A stretch of 64,000 nucleotides of DNA from Agapanthus africanus (taxonomy: Eukaryota > Streptophyta > Magnoliopsida > Asparagales > Amaryllidaceae): assembly GCA_030015575.1 (NCBI GenBank), contig CM057338.1, positions 137,293,546 to 137,357,545 on the forward strand, given 5' to 3'. Shown one piece after another: positions 57,665-64,000 of the stretch. The stretch's first letter is position 1. The number at the start of each line of letters is the position of its first letter. The notes under the pieces are model-generated. The model was given only the letters and a program-made list of their open reading frames with translations, was not told the origin of the DNA and did not search any database. A program made the translations under genes and the position numbers.

Positions 57665-60527
57665 TGTAACACCCGAGCCCAATAATACTATTAGTATTAC
57701 TAGTTGAGGGCTATATCTTGCTCAGTCCAATTATCCTGATTATTTGGTGCTTTTTGCAAAATTATAACCGGTTAAGTCATTTTGGCACATAACAAATTTT
57801 AACTCCTAAAATGAAATTTAAGATGTCCATGTTGGCCTACTCGTCGCCACTAGTCGCGGGGTAGCGTCCGCGTGTCGAGATTCCGTTCCGTTTGGCTAAA
57901 CGGGCGAGTTTGGACGACTACGCGCGCGTGCAAGTGTCCGACTTGGGGGCATGCATTTTAATCATTAAACACCTCTTTTCAAAATTTGGAACCCGCTTAA
58001 AATCCTATAATTTGAATTTGGAATATTTGGGCGCAACCCGGGCGCGATTTGGAAATGTTTCATTTCGCGCCAAAAAGGGCCCATTTCAATTTAATATCTA
58101 AACTATATTTATACGAATCTAAAATCCTTTAACAGTTAATTATTTTCAAATCCCTTTTTAAAATCTCGTGGCCAATCGCAGAGTAGGATTGCACCGCGTG
58201 GGCCCCGCCTCCTTTTCCCTATCTATCTCTCTCTCTTCCCTCAATCTCTCTCTTCCTCTCTCCAATCTCCCTCTCTCTCTTCTTATATTTGAAAACGCTG
58301 CAGCCGCCTCCCTACTTTCTGCCTCCATCACGAAACCCACACGAAACCCTAACCCTAGCTTCTCGCAACGTCACCGCCGATCCCCCGCGACCTCGCCGTC
58401 GCCGCCCTCGCCACCACGAGACTCACCGCACCCTTTTCCTCTCTCCCCCGCCTCTTCCCGTGCCTGCACCCAACCCGACGACGCCATCAACCATCGCAGG
58501 CCTCGTCGTCGACGTCGCCTCCAGCCACCGACGACGCCGCGACTCCCTCTCCTCCTCCTCGTCGCAACCTCGTCGTCGCCTTCCCTCTCCCCTCGCCAGA
58601 CCACCTTCAAACCCAAACCCGACCCTGTACCAATCTCCAGGTCGCCGGAAATCGCGCCGACGACCCTCGTCGACGTCTCCCGCGCCACCTCCTTTCCCCC
58701 TCGATCACCTGGGCCGACCACCACCCTCCTCCACTCGTCGCACCCCTCTCCAGCAAGCCCAGCGGCTGTTCCAGACCTTCGCAGCCGTCGTCGCTGCCTC
58801 GCCGGCGTTCCAGTGCCGTCGAGCCATCGTGGTTGCACCCTGCTTCTTTCCTGTAAGTTTTGCTTGTCCTCCCTTTTGGGTACAATCCCCCTTGCTGGTC
58901 GTTATTTGCGTGTATCATATCGTAATTGCTAACTTCGCTACTTTTGTTGTTGCCGGAATCCGACCGTGCCGTCTTGGCGAACCCGACGCTCCAGCGAAGC
59001 CCCTTGGTCCGTGTGATCCCGTTGTTCTCTGTTGGGACTCGATCCGTGGCCCGTGCTATCATATCGTGTTTTCTGCCGACATCGCATCCGTGTTCCAGAT
59101 TGCGGAACCGTCTAGGCAAGTATCTGAATACTTGCTCTAACATGCTAGCGTGCGAGATCTAGTCTTGCCACGCATTTGAATTCATACTATAAAACAACTT
59201 AATGATGGTAATGGATATCATATTATTGCAGTTATCTTAACCTGGAATCGTACAACAGTTCCTCGTAATTAATCAACCCACATCAATCCATATTTCAACT
59301 AAACAAAACAACTGAATCATATCTGCTTAAATTGTTAAATCATTCACGAAACAATTATTATACTTAATGTAAATTCCTGTAGCTTCATTACTTCAGAATT
59401 GTGGATATTGATTTACCTTGTGGCTATTGCACCCTAAAGATGATTGAACCTGTTTATAAGATAATACAAACATTACTGTGGTTATATGGAATATTGTGGT
59501 TAATTACTGTTTCCTGCTGTTGTTCATTATTGATTGTATACCTGTTGTGAGCACTTACCCGATTGCACGACATATTGGCCCGACCCTGCTACACCTGACA
59601 TATACATACATACCGACTCATCCTGTTGTACCATGACATTACTTGTTTCCTAATCTCATGCCTAATGCCGACAAACCTAACCATTCCTGCTGTCGATCCA
59701 GACAGACCTACTTTTACTTGACTTTGTGTTGGCATTAGTCCTTAACTACTGAATACCTGACCTGACATACATAGTTTGGGGGTATGGGGAAATCAAAGGT
59801 GAAACCGACTTGTAACTCAACAGTTCGATACATTGTTCTGATCAGTCTTACGGGCTTGGCCAGCTCCGGAGTGTTGATGCTGACATCACTCGTCCATCCT
59901 ACTACCTTTTACTGCTTAGCGGCACGTCTCGGATTCAGCCCGAGGGTTATGACCGTGGTCCCGGGCACGCACGGGATACTATTGAGTTACATCGACGATT
60001 CATCAATTGGTTTCAAAGACTATAGAGTAGAAAACCTGATAGGACAGTTTGGACACCATTGCACATTACCCTGCTTGTTATTTCTTGTTACTGCTTTATT
60101 CATGTTCATACTTGCATTGCTTATTACCATGTTTGTACTATATATTTGATGTCACGACGCGCTGACGTCTGGGTTTTGCATGGCCCAGATTCCGTACCAT
60201 TGTCGACGACCGAGCAGGAGTACTTCAGCCAGCAGGCTGAACAGTGAGTCCTTAGGGTTAGTTTATTTATTTCTTTCATTTCCAGATGTGAGCCCGCATT
60301 ATGGGACGTACTGTTTATTCATTGTATTGGATCATTAGCTTCCGCACTTATTGTTTGTTGATTCTTGTTATTATGGATTTGGACATGTATTAGATTAGTT
60401 TATTATCTTGTTCTTGATATCCTTACAACCGTAATGTGACTGTGGATGGATACTTTCTACCCACAGGTAGCATGGTTGGCTATGTCACGTGCCCAATCTT
60501 GCGTACTCTGGGAAGCGGGGCATGACA
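57665..60527 (+). repeat. 3' LTR of H
   Basis: TGTAACACCCGAGCCC to GGGAAGCGGGGCATGACA, preceded by GAGGACGAAATTC and TAGTTGGGTATGA. Contains a 283-codon open frame (58289-59140) in the GC-rich strip and the nested hairpin (about 59660-59738). Confidence 0.92.
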
Positions 60528-60532
60528 TCGAC

Positions 60533-62514
60533 CCTCGTCGTTGTCGCCTGCGCCACCGCCGACCACCTCCTCTCCCCCTGCAACCCAAACCAAGCCAGTT
60601 CCTCACCATCCCTCCTATTCCAGCAACCTACCGCCAGTCAGCCGCTGCCGCGTTCCCTGTTCGCCGCCGGCGTCCCATCGCCGTCGAACCCGTCGCGGTT
60701 GCCACCCTTGCTATCACTGTAAGCATCTCGTTACCTTCTCCCTTCCCTTTTCCCTTCGCTGGTCGCGTTTTGTCCGTGCGTAGTTTGCTAACCATCGTCG
60801 CCGTTTTGACATTTCGCCGGATTCCGTCCGTGCCGACGACTTGACCCGACTTTCCAGCGAAGTACTCCGGTCCGCGTGGCCCCGCTGTTCGTTGTTTGGA
60901 CTCGATCCGTGACCCGTGCATCCGTCGCGTGTTTCAGCCGACGTTACATTCGTGTTTTCCGGTTTGCGAAATCGTCGAGGCAAGTATTACTTGCTACATG
61001 CTATGTTATACTAATTAAGTGTGCTTGACTCTTAAAACTTGCAAAGATTAACTAGTGTTGTTACTTTTCTCATTTTGACGAAATATGATATATATCATGA
61101 TGCAGTAACCTAAACCGTATTTTGCCACTGTAACCCTAATAACAAAATTACCAGTTAATCATTTTGCTATTTAAAGGACGATAGCCGTGCACATATAGCT
61201 TCATTACTTTCTGTTATTGATATTGCATTACCTTGTGATTATTGCACCCCAAGGGTGCTCGAACCTGTTAATATAATACCACTGCACCATATTAATGCAC
61301 CATTGTGATTAAATAAACTGTTATTGTGGTTTACTTTATTTCCTGCTGTTATTCCTTATTCGATTATATACCTGTTGTGAGCACACCCTCGATTGCGTTA
61401 CATATTGACCTGACCTTGATACACATGACATATATACATACCGATGCACCGGACATGGTACCCTTTACTATCAACTCAACCTGTTGTACCATGACCTGAC
61501 CTGTTACACTTCCTACTTGACATGACATGGTACCGTACACTCTTGACATGACATGACACCTTTATACATTACCTGGCTTGACCTGATGTACCATGACCCG
61601 ACCTGTTACCTGATCTCGTGCCTAATGCCAACAAACCTAACATGTTGTCCTCATGGACCATTCCTGTTGTCTATCCAGACAAAACCTGCTGTTACCTGAT
61701 CCTGTGTTGGCATTAGTTCTTGATTACTGAATACCTGACCTGACATACATAACTTGGGGGTATGGGGAAATCAAAGGTGAAACCGACTTGTAACTCAACA
61801 GTTCGATACCTGTTCTGATCAGTCTTACGGGCTTGGCCAGCCCCGGAGTGATGATGCTGACATCACTCGCCCATCCTGCTACCTGTTACTGCCTAGCGGC
61901 ACGTCTCGGATTCAGCCCCGAGGGTCTTGACCGTGGTCCCGGGCATGCACGGGATACTATTGAGTTACATCGACGAGTCATCAATTGATTTCAAAGACTT
62001 TAGAATAGAAAACCTGATAGAACAGTTTAGTTACCCACTGCACACTACCCTGCACTGTTGTTTCATATTATTGCTTTATTCATGTTTATTTTCTGCATTG
62101 CTTATTACCATGTTCATATTATATTATTGGTTGACATGACGCGCTGACGTCTGGGTTTTGCATGGCCCAGATTCTTTACCACTGTCGACGACTGAGCAGG
62201 AGTACTTCAGCCAGCAGGCTGATTTGTGAGTTCTGTAGTGATTAGTTCATTTATTTCATTTTTATTTCCAGATGTGAGCCCGCATTATGGGACGTACTTT
62301 TCTATTTATTGTATTGGATCATTTGCTTCCGCACTTATTTTTCATTGACTCTTGTTATTATGGATTTGGACATGTGTTAGATAGTTTATTTATCTTGTTC
62401 TTGATATCTCTACAGCCGTAATGTGACTGTGGATGGATACTTCCTACCCACAGGTAGCATGGTTGGCTATGTCACGTGCCCAATCTTGCGTACTCTGGGA
62501 AGCGGGGCGTGGCA
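60533..62514 (+). repeat. 5' LTR of J, part after H
   Basis: Continues after the TCGAC duplication. Nested hairpin at 61622-61716 with perfect arms. A short region of repeated TGACATGACATGGTACC-like words (61430-61560) is special to this copy. Ends GGGAAGCGGGGCGTGGCA. Confidence 0.9.
61622..61716 (+). other. Nested hairpin in LTR of J
   Basis: Outer CTAATGCCAACA (61622-61633) and TGTTGGCATTAG (61705-61716), both perfect; inner TTGTCT-ATCC-AGACAA (61667-61682), perfect. Compared with C, both strands of the stem have changed together at the inner closing pair. Confidence 0.82.
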
Positions 62515-62523
62515 TGGTTCTTT

Positions 62524-62536
62524 TGGTATCAGAGCC
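62524..62536 (+). promoter_or_regulatory. Primer binding site of J (initiator Met tRNA)
   Basis: TGGTATCAGAGCC, nine bases after the LTR end, the standard spacing of this family. The leader runs to 62892. Confidence 0.92.
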
Positions 62537-62892
62537 ATAGGTTAGTTGGGTTGATTCTTTTGTAGTTGGGTATTGTACCCAATACACGAATCAGAATACC
62601 CGTGCTTAGGAAACATGTCCTGCCACCTTGACCGTTTTACCATTCTTGAATCACATTCTTCCTGATTATATCTTTTACGGCGTGCAAACTTACTTTGCAT
62701 TGTCGACTCGAAAACCTGATTCCTTGTTATCTCTAGGACTTAGGCGACTTGGGTGGAGTTAAGTAATTGTGGCTATGATACCGCGGCATAGTTACAATGC
62801 GGTACTCTATTTAAGTATCTTGGAGTTCTAGCCTTGATTTATATATTTGAATCTATCATCATGCTAATGTTGGGTGTTTTGAGTTCAGGATT

Positions 62893-63485
62893 ATGACAGG
62901 TAAGAAGTTGAAGACGTACCGGAGGCGTGTGAACGAAGCCGCCATGATTGGAGTGATAAGAGGAATGCTGGAAATCAAAGAAACAGACCGAGCTGATCCA
63001 GCAGCAAGCGGACTCGTTTCAGGAAGGTTTGCAGATCATTCAGCAGTCTGTGAACGAGGTTGGAACTAGACCAGTCGAACGAGTAGGGACTGTAGCAGAT
63101 TTCAGACTTTTGGGTTCGTCTACTTTCACTGGTCTGGAGGAGCCGTTGCCAGCCGAGCAGTGGATAGTAACACGGAGAATTTGCTGATTTCGACACAGAT
63201 TCCAGAGGACAAAGGAGTTGATGTGGTGCGCATTCAGCTAGTGGATTACGCCCGAGAGTGATGGCTTGTGGAGGAGACCCGCTTGCCAAGCCGATCAGTT
63301 GGGCGGATTTATCTAAGAGTTTCCTGGAGAAATTCTTCCCGCGGGCTGCGCGGGAGGAAATGGAGGAGAAATTTATTGGGCTGAGGCATAATGGAGCAGC
63401 CGTGGACGTGCATGCAGCAGAGTGGACGAGACTCAGTAGTCTCGCTGGACCTTTCGCGGCCAACGATGCAGACAGCAGTTGCGGT
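62893..63485 (+). pseudogene. gag: gag of element J (capsid part kept, frameshifted)
   Basis: ATG at 62893 (MTGKKLKTYRRR). It aligns with A, C and H at the N-terminus, then shows STFTGLEEPLP (about 63117-63150) and, in another frame, capsid-like sequence at 63258-63470 (KPISWADLSKSFLEKFFP, REEMEEKFIGL, AEWTRLSSLAGPF). This is the region missing from C and H. Frame changes and stops break it. At about 63485 it is fused to the post-protease linker (GGAAGCAG is common to both sides). Confidence 0.8.
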
Positions 63486-64000
63486 AAGGAAGCAGTTCTG
63501 TCGGGCCAATCGAGTTTAAGGCTAGGCCGACACACAGTGTTCTTGCAGCTATGGAAGTTGATGATTGTGAAGAACCGGTGGTAGTTCGCGATTTCATGGA
63601 CGTAGTAAAGATATATCGAGTCTACCACCGAGGAGAGACGTGGAGTTCGCGATTGACCTTAGTCCTGGTGCAGCGCCAGTATCTAAAGCTTACCATCCAA
63701 TGGCACCAGTGGAATTGGAAGAAGTTAAGAAGCAGGTTGGTGAATTACTTGAGAAGGGTTGGATTCGAAGCAGCAACTCGCCTTGGGGAGCTCCAGTTCT
63801 TCTAGTAAAGAAGAAGGATGGCACGAGGAGGATGTGCATTGATTATCGAGAATTGAACCGGGTGACTATTAAGAACAAGTACCCGATCCCTCGCATTGGA
63901 GAACTTTTTGAGCAGCTTAGTGGCGCGAGAGTATTCTCGAAACTGGATTTGCGATCCGGATATCATCAGGTCCGAGTGAAAGCAGAAGACATTTGCAAGA
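63486..64000 (+). pseudogene. pol: pol of element J: linker and start of RT (window edge)
   Basis: From the SSVGPVEF-type linker, out of frame with gag, through a frameshifted part (63551-63650) into a clean RT N-terminus: [20 protein letters not shown] near 63760, [20 protein letters not shown] near 63838, and [12 protein letters not shown] near 63935. It ends at the window edge before the catalytic box. Protease is absent because of the deletion. Confidence 0.85.

Larger units (their letters stand above)
50731..60527 (+). mobile_element. Element H: Del/Tekay-type retrotransposon, complete but inactivated
   Basis: 5' LTR 50731-53594 (2864 bp), interior, 3' LTR 57665-60527 (2863 bp), perfect TCGAC duplication (50726-50730 and 60528-60532). 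The LTRs are nearly identical by eye, so it is a recent insertion into J. It lacks the gag capsid region at the same place as C. Several 1-bp deletions, one stop and a 143-bp deletion in RNase H break its frames. Confidence 0.92.
49669..64000 (+). mobile_element. Element J: Del/Tekay-type retrotransposon, runs off right edge, interrupted by H
   Basis: 5' LTR 49669-50730 plus 60533-62514 (about 3.04 kb), primer site, gag with capsid part, then RT to the window end. A deletion joins gag near 63485 to the post-protease linker, so the gag end, zinc knuckles and protease are missing. The LTR end reads GTGGCA instead of GTGACA. It is older than H, which sits in its LTR. Confidence 0.88.

Overview
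This window is plant heterochromatin made almost entirely of nested retrotransposons; I find no host protein-coding gene that I can support. Large chromodomain Ty3/gypsy elements (Del/Tekay type, LTRs of 2.6-3.1 kb, initiator-Met tRNA primer sites), Tat-type Ty3/gypsy elements with a second RNase H, a Cassandra-like element carrying 5S rRNA sequence and a tRNA-derived SINE together point to a higher plant, probably a dicot. I cannot name the species.

Left block (1-30127). Element A (Del/Tekay, minus strand) runs off the left edge and ends with its 5' LTR at 4747-7476. A 1.78-kb solo LTR (S, 2391-4167) sits in its gag. A interrupts the 5' LTR of element X, a decayed Tat element: LTR to 7992, gag, protease, RT, two RNase H domains and the start of integrase to about 12745. 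A second copy of the X LTR end lies at 29651-30127. Between the two X parts is a pile of later material: an LTR-like segment G (12746-13291 and 16387-16658), solo LTR D (13292-16381, target duplication CCAGC), the 5S-bearing Cassandra-like repeat (16659-17525), LTR fragment E, and element B (18291-29650). B is Del/Tekay, lacks gag and is full of transition-type stop codons. Its 5' LTR is split by solo LTR Z (18686-21762, target duplication GCTAC), which carries arrays of CACGTG dyads and short palindromes.

Middle block (30128-48170). A DNA-transposon-like sequence with inverted ends (about 30735-30872 and 47988-48164) was entered by element W (31229-47920). W is a non-autonomous Tat-related element with 744-bp LTRs and an interior of 85-88-bp tandem repeats. 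Element C (31698-43725) then inserted into the TATA box of the W 5' LTR (target duplication TATAT). C is the best-preserved element here, with a 968-codon pol frame broken from its zinc-knuckle/protease frame by one extra T. It has an unusual LTR / SINE-like / partial LTR arrangement on its left side.

Right block (48171-64000). An unclassified LTR-like stretch is followed by element J (Del/Tekay, from 49669, running off the right edge). The J 5' LTR is split by element H (50731-60527, target duplication TCGAC). C and H share the same deletion of the gag capsid region, whereas A and J keep capsid sequence.

The most interesting signals are: a nested, covarying hairpin conserved in the Del/Tekay LTRs; the palindrome and G-box arrays of solo LTR Z; the shared capsid deletion in two independently inserted elements; the LTR/SINE chimera in C; and the tandem-repeat interior of W.
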